A stretch of DNA of 64,000 bases from Agaribacillus sp965228415 (GCA_965228415.1 OZ245814.1:1240001-1304000); one strand, 5' to 3'. Numbered from the stretch's first letter, positions 44,682-54,854 are shown. The notes: generated by a model not told the origin, from the sequence alone. Numbers and translations: made by a program.

Positions 44682-45299
44682 ATGCACATAGCGATTGCCG
44701 GCAATATAGGATCCGGTAAAACCACCCTGGCAGAAAAATTAGCCAAACACTTTGGCTGGCTGGCTGAGTTGGAATCGGTTGAAAACAATCCCTATCTTAA
44801 AGATTTTTATGAGGACATGGAAAAGTGGGCTTTTCACTTACAGATTTACTTTCTAAACAGTCGATTCACGCAGATAAAAAAAATCAGACTTAATAACCAG
44901 ACCGTAATACAGGACAGGACTATTTATGAAGATGCCTATATTTTCGCCAGGAACCTCCATAAAATAGGAAAGCTAAACCAAAGAGATTATGACAATTACC
45001 TGGGTGTATTTGATTCCATGATAAAAGTGGTGGAAGCGCCTGATTTGCTAATTTACCTGAAAGCAGACCTTCCGAGATTGGTAGAAAGAATACAAAAAAG
45101 GGGGCGGGACTATGAAAATGCCATTCGCCTGGACTATTTAAAAACCCTAAATGATCATTATCGCGATTGGATAGAAAGCTATGATTTGGGAAAACTGCTG
45201 ATTATCGATGTCAATAACATTGATTTTGTGGAAAGCGCAAATGACCTCTACGATGTTATCAACAGGGTCGATATAGAGATCAACGGCTTATTTAGCTAG
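44682..45299 (+). CDS. Deoxynucleoside kinase (dAK/dGK/dCK family)
   Basis: 205 residues from ATG 44682 (MHIAIAGNIGSGKTT). The frame is open from 44559 inside the receptor gene, but the P-loop fixes the start. Seen: P-loop GNIGSGKTTLAEKLA, ESVENNPYLKDFYEDMEKWAFHLQIYFL with the substrate Glu, QDRTIYEDAYIFA (the DRS/DRT motif), and the LID RIQKRGRDYE. The enzyme phosphorylates deoxynucleosides for salvage; which base it prefers cannot be told. Cytoplasmic. It follows a TonB-dependent receptor by 8 bp. Confidence 0.95.
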   Translation: MHIAIAGNIGSGKTTLAEKLAKHFGWLAELESVENNPYLKDFYEDMEKWAFHLQIYFLNSRFTQIKKIRLNNQTVIQDRTIYEDAYIFARNLHKIGKLNQRDYDNYLGVFDSMIKVVEAPDLLIYLKADLPRLVERIQKRGRDYENAIRLDYLKTLNDHYRDWIESYDLGKLLIIDVNNIDFVESANDLYDVINRVDIEINGLFS

Positions 45300-45828
45300 G
45301 CGCCGGCCATCTTCAACACCACTGGCTCCGCCTCTTTACCAGAAAAATTGAAGTGTGGGTATTCATGAAATTATGCAGATCACTTCAGATTCCCATAAAA
45401 CTTCGCTAACTTTATAAATGCCTGGTAATCAGCTTGTGGAAGTGATATATTCCATAACCACCACGCCCGGCTTGCAACCATAGAAGTGGCAAATGAAAGT
45501 TGGGCAGTTTACACGGACAGGCAAATACTTTTAATACGAGGATGGTTATTTTTCAAATCCAATAATTAATTTCAGATGGGTAAATATCAGCGCTTGCTGT
45601 TATTTTTAAGGGACCCGTTGGGCGATGATTTCAAGGTGGGAGATCATCGCCTTTTTAGTAACCCTTTTTAGTACAGGCTGAGGACTTCATATTTCAACAT
45701 GGCCTGAGAAACATAAACTAATCATTAATTTTTAACCATTACGGTTCACAGGTTAGAATTGATCCGCGCTAATTCAAAAATTGATCATTTTTTTATTAAA
45801 TTAGTGTTTAGTAAAAATTGAAGTTGAT
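45300..45828. other. Intergenic region with an orphan terminator
   Basis: 529 bp between two plus-strand genes. A strong terminator lies at 45621-45656, about 320 bp after the kinase stop. A 31-codon frame (45576-45671) runs through it and is not credible. The rest shows no gene. Confidence 0.45.
45621..45656 (+). terminator. Terminator not adjacent to a gene
   Basis: GGCGATGAT (45621-45629) pairs with ATCATCGCC (45643-45651), followed by TTTTT on the plus strand. It ends either a long 3' tail of the kinase transcript or a short RNA in this gap. Confidence 0.75.
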
Positions 45829-46278
45829 ATGGATGAGGGAACAAACAATGTTAACCGACTAGGCCAATCTCTTGAAAAGTTACTTCTTAAAATGCAAGAG
45901 GTCGATAACACCTGCGTTGAATTAACCAAAGATATTTCCAAGCAGGATCTATCGCTCATCGGTAATATCGGCATAAAAGGAGAGGTCATCATGCGTGAGA
46001 TAGCGGAGTATCTGGAAACACCGCTTAGCACTGCCACATGGATCGTAGACAAGCTGGTAGCCAAAAGATATCTAAAAAGGTATAATTCAATAGAAGACCG
46101 GCGAATAGTTAAAGTGGGATTAACCAATAAGGGGCAAAAGACCTATGAATTGTTTCAGCGGCAAAAAATGTTGATGGGCGAACGCATATTAAAAGACCTT
46201 TCACTAAAAGATCAGTCAAATCTGATTTCCTTGTTGGAAAAGATTACCCAAAACCTCAATGCTCATACGCCCGTATGA
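45829..46278 (+). CDS. MarR-family transcriptional regulator
   Basis: 149 residues. Winged-helix layout of MarR: KDISKQDLSLIGNIGIKGEVIMREIAEYLE (H2-H3 region), STATWIVDKLVAKRYLKRYNS (recognition helix) and the wing SIEDRRIVKVGLTNKGQKTYEL with the typical D-R-R. Helices at both ends for dimerisation. MarR proteins mostly repress nearby genes and respond to small phenolic or oxidative ligands; no divergent target is evident, since the next gene on the plus side is distant and the TPR kinase gene converges. Role therefore open. Confidence 0.92.
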   Translation: MDEGTNNVNRLGQSLEKLLLKMQEVDNTCVELTKDISKQDLSLIGNIGIKGEVIMREIAEYLETPLSTATWIVDKLVAKRYLKRYNSIEDRRIVKVGLTNKGQKTYELFQRQKMLMGERILKDLSLKDQSNLISLLEKITQNLNAHTPV

Positions 46279-46371
46279 TGGGAGTTATTGGCGGTTTTTC
46301 GACCATGAAATATTCCACCTTAAATAAAATTATTAAAAAATAGCTTTTGAGAATAATCAGCTGACGCCGAC

Positions 46372-48810
46372 TTATACTTTCAACCCCTTATTATTTCCCA
46401 ATTTCTTAAATTGATTATTTAGATTAAGCATTGATGCTTTTTTTGTCAGTTTTTCGACTTCCAATATGATCTCCGTTCCTACCCCTACCTGACTATTGAC
46501 TTTGATGCTGGCATTTAGCTTTGCTACGAGATTTTCAACAATCGATAAACCAAGTCCGGTTGAATGCTCACCCGAGGTTGGCGCGGCAGATAGTTTTTGG
46601 AATTTTTTAAACATATGCTTTTGCTCTTCTTCACTGATTCCCTGCCCCTCATCTTTAATAGAAATAATCAGACAACGGTAAGATTCCGTCAGGGTAAGAA
46701 ATATATTTTTACCTGGAAATGTAAACTTGATAGCATTGGAAAACAAGTTGTCAATTATTCTTATCAGATATTTTGGATCTGTAATAAGTGTCAATTCTTT
46801 ATCCAGCGGTTGGAAATGTAACTTTTGATCTTTCTTTTGGAGCTTGTCATAATAACCCTGTAAAAACTCTTCAAAAAATGCATTCACATTTACTTTTTCA
46901 TTTTTTGGTTCAGCATCTGACTGGGCAATGGAATGGAGACATAAAAGATCTTCCGATAAACCGATGCCTTCGTCACAAACGCTGACCATCATTTTAAGGT
47001 ATTTTAATTGCGATTTGTTTAACGTACCATCCATTTTTATGAGTTCCGCCAGGCCTTTACTCCTATTTAATGGTGCTCGCAGATCATGGGCTACAATGCT
47101 TAGCAGGTTATCTTTTTCATTGTTGAGATTTTTTAATTCCCTGTTCTTATTGAAAAGGATTTCATTTTGAAAGCTAATCCTTTCTTTTTGATGGGCTATT
47201 TCATTGTTTAATATTGAAAGCTTATCCTTCTGGCTTAACAATTCCTTTTTTTGTAACAGAATCTCATTATTCTTTTTACGCAGTAACAGATTAGCTTTGG
47301 ATTTTCTTTTGTAATTCCCGTAGATAAAGACGGCCATGGTCAATGCAAAGAGAAAACCAACGATGAATGCATTTCTAATAACCTTTTGCGTAGCCAGCGT
47401 AGCCCGGGCCTTATAATCCTTATCCTTTTGTAGCATTGTCAACTGCTGCTTCTCCTTTTCGGCTTCATATTGCGCCTGTAGTTTCCCGATTTCCAAGGCC
47501 TTATTTTCCAGGTGGATTGAATCTCTGTAAGCCGTTAACATTTCAAGATAAGATAATGCCTTGGCATAATTATTTTGCTGCCTGAAAATCTCATACAACG
47601 TCTCTGTGGCCTTATAGATTCGCTCGCTCACATGGGTTTTTTTGGCAGCTTGCAGAGATCTTTTGCCATAATGTAAAGCCTTACTATAATTCTTAATAGT
47701 TTTATAAGTCAGCGCCATATCCCTGTAAAGCCCAAATTTCACCTCATAGTTTTCGAGGTCGTCAATAATCTTTTCTGCCTCTTTAAAATACTGGATACTT
47801 AAATTGTACTTGCCACCTCCCTTGTAGGTGGTTGCCAATTGCTTATACACTTCTGCTAATTTGCTGGGATTGTTAAATTCCTTGGCAAGCGCCAGCGACT
47901 TCTGCGCAAACTCAAGTCCCTGGTCATAGTTTTCCAGTTCAATATACACATCGTTTATCCGCAGGAGTGTACTCAGTATTTTTCCCTTATCCTTAATTTT
48001 TTTGCTGATGCCGAAAGCTTTTATCAGATGCTGCAGCGACTCCTCCTTTTTGCCCATAGACAGGTATACAGACGATAAGTTATACAGCTTCTCGATAAGC
48101 AGCGATTCTTCTCCAAGTTCGGTTAACAGCGAAGTTGATTTAAGGAAGTATTTAAGTGCGTTTTCCAAATCGCCCTGCACCTGATAAATATTGCCTATAT
48201 TATTGTCTACCAGCGCAAACTCTATTTTATTACCGGCCTGATCATAGTGATGGGCAGCGTTGATATAATTTTTGAGCGCTTCTGCATGATCGCCTTTGTA
48301 GTAGGCCAATCCTCCAAGGGCATTGTAGCCCTCCGCAATGTAGCGCATTCTTTCGTGTCCGACAGCATATTCCAATGCGTCGGTATAATACTGCTCTGCT
48401 TCCTCCAGAAGGCTTTTGTTTTGATGCACATCACCTATAAATACCAACGAATTAAAAATTCCTTTAAAATGCCGCGCCGCACGGTATATACTGAGCGCCT
48501 TCGAGTGGGAGGACAGCGCTGAAGGATGGTCAACCTTTTCCGAATAGCTGCGCCCGAGTTGATTAAGTGATCTGGCTTCCGCAAGATCGTCCAGGATTTT
48601 TTGAGAAAGTTGCACCGCTTCTGAAGACCAGTAAATGGCTGAATCGGGATTTGACCCCAGATGGTGCTCTGACAGACTTATCATCAAATCAATCTTCGAT
48701 GTATCATTTGCCAGTTGAAGTGATTTATGCAAACTATCGTTGGTGCGAGACTGGCTCCAACCGGTCATCGCTGCTATGCTAATTACAATATATAGGCCTA
48801 AGAATTTCAC
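46372..48810 (-). CDS. TPR-repeat sensor histidine kinase
   Basis: 812 residues. Signal peptide (about 1-19, GWSQSR), about nine TPR units in the periplasm (residues 40-430), one membrane segment (478-498), a long coiled coil (500-570), HisKA with VAHDLRAPLN (His575), and HATPase_c with N box NLFSNAIKF, G1 DEGQGIS and G2 STGLGLSIV. A basic tail of about 30 residues follows the kinase domain. No response regulator is adjacent, so it is an orphan kinase. Same architecture as the kinase at 4483 but distinct in the coiled coil length. Confidence 0.92.
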   Translation of the reverse strand: MKFLGLYIVISIAAMTGWSQSRTNDSLHKSLQLANDTSKIDLMISLSEHHLGSNPDSAIYWSSEAVQLSQKILDDLAEARSLNQLGRSYSEKVDHPSALSSHSKALSIYRAARHFKGIFNSLVFIGDVHQNKSLLEEAEQYYTDALEYAVGHERMRYIAEGYNALGGLAYYKGDHAEALKNYINAAHHYDQAGNKIEFALVDNNIGNIYQVQGDLENALKYFLKSTSLLTELGEESLLIEKLYNLSSVYLSMGKKEESLQHLIKAFGISKKIKDKGKILSTLLRINDVYIELENYDQGLEFAQKSLALAKEFNNPSKLAEVYKQLATTYKGGGKYNLSIQYFKEAEKIIDDLENYEVKFGLYRDMALTYKTIKNYSKALHYGKRSLQAAKKTHVSERIYKATETLYEIFRQQNNYAKALSYLEMLTAYRDSIHLENKALEIGKLQAQYEAEKEKQQLTMLQKDKDYKARATLATQKVIRNAFIVGFLFALTMAVFIYGNYKRKSKANLLLRKKNNEILLQKKELLSQKDKLSILNNEIAHQKERISFQNEILFNKNRELKNLNNEKDNLLSIVAHDLRAPLNRSKGLAELIKMDGTLNKSQLKYLKMMVSVCDEGIGLSEDLLCLHSIAQSDAEPKNEKVNVNAFFEEFLQGYYDKLQKKDQKLHFQPLDKELTLITDPKYLIRIIDNLFSNAIKFTFPGKNIFLTLTESYRCLIISIKDEGQGISEEEQKHMFKKFQKLSAAPTSGEHSTGLGLSIVENLVAKLNASIKVNSQVGVGTEIILEVEKLTKKASMLNLNNQFKKLGNNKGLKV

Positions 48811-49447
48811 ATAAGCAAATTAGCTTAGTAATAAAAACATTTAAAAAAGCTAACACCTAGTATACCACCTATGTAACTTTCAATTCCAAAATAAATCTTA
48901 GAAAATGGTGTCAAAACGGCTGAATATCCCTTAAATCATTAGATTACATGGATAATTAAATATAACTGGCAATCAATGATCTATAATTTTTTATGACAAA
49001 TAAAAGATATAAAATTGGGTAATCTGATCAATATTTTGGATGACCCCAACACTTAAAAAACTGCTTTTTAACAAAATTACAAGCTTATTTTGAGGTAATT
49101 CACTGATTTTTAAATACTTATAATTTTTCATCTTTGAAGCCAGCCCTTGATAAACGCAAAATTTGCACGATGTACTCAGTATTTCAAAAAAGTGTATTTT
49201 GTGTATTAAAATTTGTATTATTTTGATAAAAATAATGCAATCCAAATGTAATAAACTGGGGAATAATGAATGTTTTATTCCTAATTCTTAAGAAATTTGC
49301 ATAAACACAAGATGGGGGGACTCCTTTGAATATTAGAAAAACACAATGCTATTGGCATAAATGGTGCTAAATCTTATAATATTACAAAAGGAGAAAAATA
49401 GGCGCCTGGCGGTTAAGCAAACCCTAAAAACTGCCATCGCTCAAAGA
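48811..49447. other. AT-rich intergenic region, no gene seen
   Basis: 637 bp between the TPR kinase start and the stop of the TPR-HTH gene. A weak 7-bp inverted repeat (GGAATAA and TTATTCC near 49260-49285) without a T-run was noted. A minus-strand frame at 48991-49245 is low-complexity and not credible. Confidence 0.4.
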
Positions 49448-51178
49448 TCAATTATATTTTTCAGGGATATAGGCGTTTTCCAGATTCATGATAAAATCAA
49501 TCAGGTTTTCTTCCCTCGACAAGCCCAATTTTTTCCTTAACCTATATCTGGCGGTTTTGACACTTTCTGTGGAAATTCCCAGTATTGTACCCATCTCCTT
49601 CATGTTGAGATTCAACCGGATCAGCGCACATAATTTCAACTCGTAGTTGCTAAGGTCTTCCTTAAAATCCTTGAGTATTTTAAAAAAATCCCGGTGAACA
49701 TTTTCAAAATACAATTTGAAGTCTTCCCAGTCCTTGTCCACATGCAGGGAGTTATTAACCAACCGATTCAAATTATTTAACCTGCCGGATAACTTGACGT
49801 CCGATATTTTTTTTATTTCCTTGATATTATCCTTTAGTTCCTCCATTAATTCATTTTTCTGAATAAAATTAATCGTGAACGAGGTGAGTTCTTTATTTTT
49901 GAATTCAAGCTCCTTGGTAAGTTCTTTTTCTTTCAGCCTGGAATTTTCCAGTTCGGCCTCGGTCAGGGCTTGCCGGGAAGAATACAACTCCTGATTTTTA
50001 ATTAGCAACTCTTTGTTTCTCCTGATCCTTAACCGCTGCTTGCTGATAATTAAATAGGCGATGATACCCAATATCAGAATACCCGTTATTAGGCCAATAC
50101 GCATTATTCTATCAAACTGTGCCCGTTGCTCCAAAATGGCTATCTCTTGCTTCCCTATTTCCAGCATGCGGTCTTTGTTGGCGAGCTCGTGCTTTGTTTG
50201 AAGATTCGCTATTTGGATAGCTTTCTCCTGGCTGAAAATGCTGTCTTTCATTTGCGTGTATAATGCCCAATATTCTATTGCCTTTTCATAGGCTTCAAGT
50301 CGCAGGAACAGTTGCTTTAGATCGAAATAAATATCACGTAAAATCACCTTGGACTTAACTGTCTTAGCAAACAGTATACCTTCTTCCAAATTTCTCCGGG
50401 CGCCTTTATAATCCTCTTTTTCCAGGTAAATACGGCCGATGTGACTTAAATTAGTGGCGATGCTATGGGTATCATCGTTTTCCCTGGCGATACTTAAAGA
50501 TTCAAAGAAAAAGTCCAGGCCTTTATCCAGCTTGCCTTGTTTATAATACAGTACTCCAAGGCGATTATTGCTTTCTGATATGCCATATTTGAATCCGGCT
50601 CTCTGGTGTATTTCCAAAGCTCTTTGAAGATAATCAAGTGCCTGATCGTATTTTTGTTGCCCGATAAATATGGTACCTATTTTATTGTAATTAGTGGCGA
50701 TCCGATCAATTTCCCCCAGATCAAGAAATACTTTCTCTGCATCAAAATAATAGTCCAATGCCCTTTTATAATCCTTGCGATCTGCATAAACCAACCCAAT
50801 ATTCATCAAACAATTTGCTTCGCCTAAACGATCTGAAATAGATTTGTATTTTTCCAAACTGTCGAAAAGCGAATACAAAGCCAGTTCATAATTCCCTCTA
50901 GACCAGTGAGATACTCCAATAACGCGCTGAGCGAAGGCCATACCATCCATATAGTTGAGATCTTCTGCCAACAGCAGGGCCCGTGCTCCAAAATCTTCAG
51001 ATTGGCCCGGATCTACAATCCAGTATTCAAACCCAAGCTTGTTTAACAAGTTGACCCTGGTTGTGTCAAAACTTTGATGATTCTCAAGGAGCATTAATAA
51101 ACTATCAATTTTTTCCTTTGAGAAAGCGTTGAAAAATTGACAGAGTAAAACAATCAATATAGCAGATCTCCTAAACAT
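49448..51178 (-). CDS. Membrane-anchored TPR protein with C-terminal LuxR-type HTH
   Basis: 576 residues, second member of the type at 9361. Signal peptide (residues 1-20, FNAFSKEK), about six TPR units, a membrane segment (IMRIGLITGILILGIIAYLII), coiled coil, and an HTH with SNYELKLCALIRLNLNMKEM followed by STESVKTARYRLRKKLGL. The HTH is nearly the same as in the 9361 protein (ARYRLRKKLGL in both), so they may bind related sites. The arrangement implies a periplasmic TPR sensor linked directly to a cytoplasmic DNA-binding domain. No target can be named. Confidence 0.88.
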   Translation of the reverse strand: MFRRSAILIVLLCQFFNAFSKEKIDSLLMLLENHQSFDTTRVNLLNKLGFEYWIVDPGQSEDFGARALLLAEDLNYMDGMAFAQRVIGVSHWSRGNYELALYSLFDSLEKYKSISDRLGEANCLMNIGLVYADRKDYKRALDYYFDAEKVFLDLGEIDRIATNYNKIGTIFIGQQKYDQALDYLQRALEIHQRAGFKYGISESNNRLGVLYYKQGKLDKGLDFFFESLSIARENDDTHSIATNLSHIGRIYLEKEDYKGARRNLEEGILFAKTVKSKVILRDIYFDLKQLFLRLEAYEKAIEYWALYTQMKDSIFSQEKAIQIANLQTKHELANKDRMLEIGKQEIAILEQRAQFDRIMRIGLITGILILGIIAYLIISKQRLRIRRNKELLIKNQELYSSRQALTEAELENSRLKEKELTKELEFKNKELTSFTINFIQKNELMEELKDNIKEIKKISDVKLSGRLNNLNRLVNNSLHVDKDWEDFKLYFENVHRDFFKILKDFKEDLSNYELKLCALIRLNLNMKEMGTILGISTESVKTARYRLRKKLGLSREENLIDFIMNLENAYIPEKYN

Positions 51179-51305
51179 TATTTACGTCTATCAGATGTAA
51201 AATTTATCGAATGGGATATACAATTTCCACAAATATTTTTACAAGTCCCAAAATTAATTCAAATTCAGATGATGGTTATTTAGAATGAAGTAGGATTTTA
51301 TCAGC

Positions 51306-52436
51306 CTACTTTATTCCATGCAAATTATCTAATATCATCCCCAGCTTTGAAATCAGGTGTTCGCTTCCGGGAAAATTCAACGAGATAATATCCTGTAGAT
51401 TTTCCTTGTTTATCCCCAACTTTAAACGTTGAATATTTTGTGCTAATGTATAATATTCTTTGGACGCGCCACCCCTGATTGATTGCAGGTAGTGTTCATT
51501 AAACATTTTCTCGGCCAATAAGTAATTGAATTTCCTGTAGTCAGACGGAATAAACCTTGGCATCCGATAGGGAAGCTTATATTTCTCACACAATGCCAGC
51601 AGCATTTTATTTTTCTGGGCGGTGTACTCAAAATGAGGCGATTGCCTGCCCGTATACACATTTGGCTGGTAGGAAAAATCCAATAGCTTTTCGTAGGCCG
51701 GTATTAAATCCGGATATGCCTCTTTAAGATGGCTAAGAAACCAGGTAGCTTGCTGGTTTTTCATTGAAATGCCACCGGCAAATAAAATATAGTCTGCACC
51801 ATGATCTTTGACAGCCTTCACTAATTCCTCCAATTCCACCGGGTCATCGTTTAAATAGGGTACTAACGGCATTAACAAAACGCCTACTTGCAAGGAAGTA
51901 TTTTTTTTAAGGATCGATAACGCCTTCAACCTCTTACCGGGGCGCGGTGCCCTTCCATCTAAAAACCTGGATTTTGCAGGATCCAAACTAATGATGGTAA
52001 AAGAAACTGAACACCAGGTTTGCCTGGCTATTTCAGATAGCAGGTCGCTGTCTCTAAGTATCAGGTCCGATTTAGTAGCAATGTGCACGGGAAACTTAAA
52101 TTCGTTGATAACCTCCAGGCAAGCCCGGGTACGCTCATATTTAAGTTCTGCCCCCTGGTAGGCATCTGTAACACCGCCGACGCCTATAACATCTACCGGT
52201 TTATGCACGCCTTTATTCAGTTGAGATCTCAATAAATGGGCTACATCTTTTTTTACAATAATCTGGTTTTCAAAGTCTTGCGGCATATGATACCTGGCAT
52301 TTCTGGCATCGCAATATATACAACCGAACAGGCAACCATTATAGGGGTTGAGGGTATAACTGTCCCAAAACCAGGAATCAATAAACTTCTTTTTGTTTAA
52401 TATTGATTTGTACGATTTCTCGATAAAAGTCGGCAT
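51306..52436 (-). CDS. SPL-family radical SAM protein
   Basis: Start chosen at ATG 52436 (MPTFIEKSYKSIL); the frame goes to 52463. 376 residues. The radical SAM cluster motif is CLFGCIYC (Cys at about 35, 39 and 42), here Cx3Cx2C, within YNGCLFGCIYCDAR. Further SPL-family traits: VGGVTDAYQGAE, IATKSDLILRD, and CSVSFTIISLDP. These proteins resemble spore photoproduct lyase but most are of unknown function; the characteristic substrate Cys of true lyases cannot be confirmed. It is 39 bp downstream of a small conserved protein gene and probably in operon with it. Confidence 0.93.
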   Translation of the reverse strand: MPTFIEKSYKSILNKKKFIDSWFWDSYTLNPYNGCLFGCIYCDARNARYHMPQDFENQIIVKKDVAHLLRSQLNKGVHKPVDVIGVGGVTDAYQGAELKYERTRACLEVINEFKFPVHIATKSDLILRDSDLLSEIARQTWCSVSFTIISLDPAKSRFLDGRAPRPGKRLKALSILKKNTSLQVGVLLMPLVPYLNDDPVELEELVKAVKDHGADYILFAGGISMKNQQATWFLSHLKEAYPDLIPAYEKLLDFSYQPNVYTGRQSPHFEYTAQKNKMLLALCEKYKLPYRMPRFIPSDYRKFNYLLAEKMFNEHYLQSIRGGASKEYYTLAQNIQRLKLGINKENLQDIISLNFPGSEHLISKLGMILDNLHGIK

Positions 52437-52475
52437 AAATATACTTTGTAGCCTATTGCGCAATAGGCCAGGCCA

Positions 52476-52772
52476 TCAACCTGGGGGTGATAATAATTTC
52501 CTGGCAATCGTTTCCCACTCTTCATCCCTCGACAATGCCGGATTCTTGACGCCGGCTCTTCGATACCAATAGTCAGCATTCCAGTTATCACCTTCAATCT
52601 TATGCAATAATGCATGAATCCACGCAGCGTCCGTACCCGGGTCATCCTGGACAATGTTGTGGGCCTCATCCCAATGATCTTTTTTTATGTGCCACAATGC
52701 CTTAACTAATCTTTCAGCCCCTTCAGGTGGATTGGGAGAAGTAATGGTATGTAAAAATTCCTGATAGTTCAT
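52476..52772 (-). CDS. Small conserved protein of unknown function
   Basis: 98 residues from ATG 52772 (MNYQEFLHTITSP), chosen because the longer frame to 52808 adds an unlikely leader. Helical, soluble, rich in Trp and His: ERLVKALWHIKKDHWDEAHN, AAWIHALLHKIEGDNWNADYW and RRAGVKNP. Short TPR-like proteins with LHKIEGDNWNADYWYRRAG are, from memory, widespread but uncharacterised. It lies 39 bp upstream of the radical SAM gene on the same strand. Two -7-like elements (forward CAAATGTA at 52783-52790 and CAAATCTA at 52796-52803) lie just upstream. Confidence 0.78.
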   Translation of the reverse strand: MNYQEFLHTITSPNPPEGAERLVKALWHIKKDHWDEAHNIVQDDPGTDAAWIHALLHKIEGDNWNADYWYRRAGVKNPALSRDEEWETIARKLLSPPG

Positions 52773-53075
52773 GATGGATATACAAATGTAATTTACAAAT
52801 CTAATCAATCAGTGCGGATATTACCGGCAGATAGTTTTTTCTGTAATATTTGGTAATGCCTGTTTTCGCAAATAATATCCGTGCAAATTTGGAATATTCG
52901 TAAAGGTTATCATTTATTTCTTTGATTTTTAAAATAATAAACGTAACTTTTAAAACTATTCTGCTTTTTTTTTGAATTATTTTTATATTTTTAAAATTAT
53001 TATTCTACTTTGCCACTTTAACAACTAGTTAATTCTGATTGGAGGTTTCCAATTTCTTTAAATTTAGTATCTCAT

Positions 53076-54854
53076 ATGGGTCAAATACAACAATTAAGCC
53101 CGAAAGCGGAGATTGATCCGGCAATTAAAGAGAAAATCCAGAAGCTGGTTATAAGTGCCTACCAAATCAGGATCAAGGACGTCAATGAATCACTCCTAAT
53201 TATCGAAAAAGCCAGAAACCTCAGTCTCAAGTATCATTATCAATACGGCGTAGATGTTTCTGAAGCCTATAAAGGATTTTTTCTAATGATACTGGGAGAT
53301 TTTAAGACAGCGCTAAAATTATCCAAGGCATTGTTGGACAAATTTCAGGATGACCATTTAAAGGCGGAAAGATCGGTAGTCCACTACACCATCGGCAGCG
53401 TTTGTTATAAGTCGGACAACTACCATGTTGGTCTGCAGCATTTGCTGGAGTGTCTGTCATTGCGACGTGAACTTGATGATAAATTGGGTGAATCGCAGGT
53501 GTTAAAAGCCATTGGCACCATTTATGAGTTCTTTAACGACTATGAAAGCGCCGAAGAAGTCTATGAAAGGTGTTTTGAAATCAGCCGGTCTATCAATGAC
53601 AAGCTGGGGGAATCCAATGCCTGTAATCCCCTATCCGGTATATATCTGAAGCGTGGGAAGTATGAAAAGGCTTTGGACATGGCCAACAGAAGTATTGGGT
53701 TGAAAGAGGCAGGAGGAGATACGAGGGGGTTGGCTTTTGCCTATCATGCCAAGGCCAAAGTTTTCCTTCGCACCAGGGAGTTTGAAAAGTCTGAAAAGTG
53801 GTTTTTGAAAAGTCTCCAATTGCAACGCCAGGTAGGAGAAAAGATGGGTGAGGGCATGTGCGAACTTAAGTTAGGAGAGCTTTACCTGGCGCTGGATGAT
53901 TATGCAAAAGCAAAAAAACATTTGCAGCAGGCCATAGCCATTGGTGAAGGGGTCAATAGTAAATTAATCTTGTTTAAAGGATTTAATTCTCTATACCTTA
54001 TTGCCAAAAAAGAAAATGACGCACCGCTGGCGCTTAAATACCTGGAAAGACACCTGGAGAATAAAGAGAGTGTCATTAATACCGGCACAGGCTCCATTAT
54101 CAAAAGCCTGAAGGCCATGGCAAAAATCGAGATGTTAGAAAGAGAGGCCAGGATTGTCAAGGAAAAAAATAAGGATATCGAAAAGAAAAATACCGAACTT
54201 GACACATTTGTTTATCGCGTTTCTCATGATTTAAGGGGACCCATCGCCTCCCTTTTGGGATTGTACAATATCGCCAGGTACGACATAAAAGATGCCTTAT
54301 CCAAGAAGTATCTGGATATGTACCACGAGCAAATCATGCGGTTAAATAATATTATACTGGACTTGATCAACCTGACAAGAATAAAGGGCTGGCAGGTAAA
54401 AGACAGTAAAATTGAATTTGGCACCATCGTCCAGAGCATTATCAAATCTTTTGAATACCTTCCTAATTTTTCGAATATTAAATTCAACCTCGATATAGAT
54501 GAGACGATAGAATACTACTCTGATAAAAGTATCATTACAACAGTGTTTCAAAATCTTATAGAAAATTCTATCAAATATTCCAGGGTGGATATTTCGCCTG
54601 TTATCAATGTAGCAGTGGCAAAAGATAGTCGCGATAACTTTCTGGTCATTGAAGTCAGCGACAATGGCATTGGTATAGGTGCCGATTACCAGGAACGCAT
54701 TTTTGAGATGTTTTTCAGGGCAAACGATGAAAAGGAAGGTTCGGGTTTAGGGCTTTATATCCTGAAATATGCGGTGGACAAGTTGAATGGAAAAATTAAA
54801 CTCAAAAGCGAGCATGGTCAGGGGAGTACTTTTTCTATAGTATTACCTTTCTAA
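53076..54854 (+). CDS. Cytoplasmic TPR-repeat histidine kinase
   Basis: 592 residues. Unlike the two other TPR kinases of the window it has no signal peptide and no membrane segment, so both the TPR domain (about seven units, residues 20-330) and the kinase are expected in the cytoplasm. HisKA with VSHDLRGPIA (His384); HATPase_c with N box NLIENSIKY, G1 DNGIGIG and G2 GSGLGLYIL; it ends STFSIVLPF. No regulator gene adjoins it. The TPRs probably bind a protein partner that sets kinase activity. Transcribed alone from the divergent gap with the small protein gene at 52772. Confidence 0.93.
   Translation: MGQIQQLSPKAEIDPAIKEKIQKLVISAYQIRIKDVNESLLIIEKARNLSLKYHYQYGVDVSEAYKGFFLMILGDFKTALKLSKALLDKFQDDHLKAERSVVHYTIGSVCYKSDNYHVGLQHLLECLSLRRELDDKLGESQVLKAIGTIYEFFNDYESAEEVYERCFEISRSINDKLGESNACNPLSGIYLKRGKYEKALDMANRSIGLKEAGGDTRGLAFAYHAKAKVFLRTREFEKSEKWFLKSLQLQRQVGEKMGEGMCELKLGELYLALDDYAKAKKHLQQAIAIGEGVNSKLILFKGFNSLYLIAKKENDAPLALKYLERHLENKESVINTGTGSIIKSLKAMAKIEMLEREARIVKEKNKDIEKKNTELDTFVYRVSHDLRGPIASLLGLYNIARYDIKDALSKKYLDMYHEQIMRLNNIILDLINLTRIKGWQVKDSKIEFGTIVQSIIKSFEYLPNFSNIKFNLDIDETIEYYSDKSIITTVFQNLIENSIKYSRVDISPVINVAVAKDSRDNFLVIEVSDNGIGIGADYQERIFEMFFRANDEKEGSGLGLYILKYAVDKLNGKIKLKSEHGQGSTFSIVLPF

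Noticed and set aside
45576..45671. 31-codon plus-strand frame MGKYQRLLLF-
   Set aside because: Its second half is the terminator stem at 45621-45651; more likely a by-product of the hairpin sequence.
48991..49245. 84-codon minus-strand frame
   Set aside because: Low-complexity, Ile/Lys-rich translation in an AT-rich gap, no start context.
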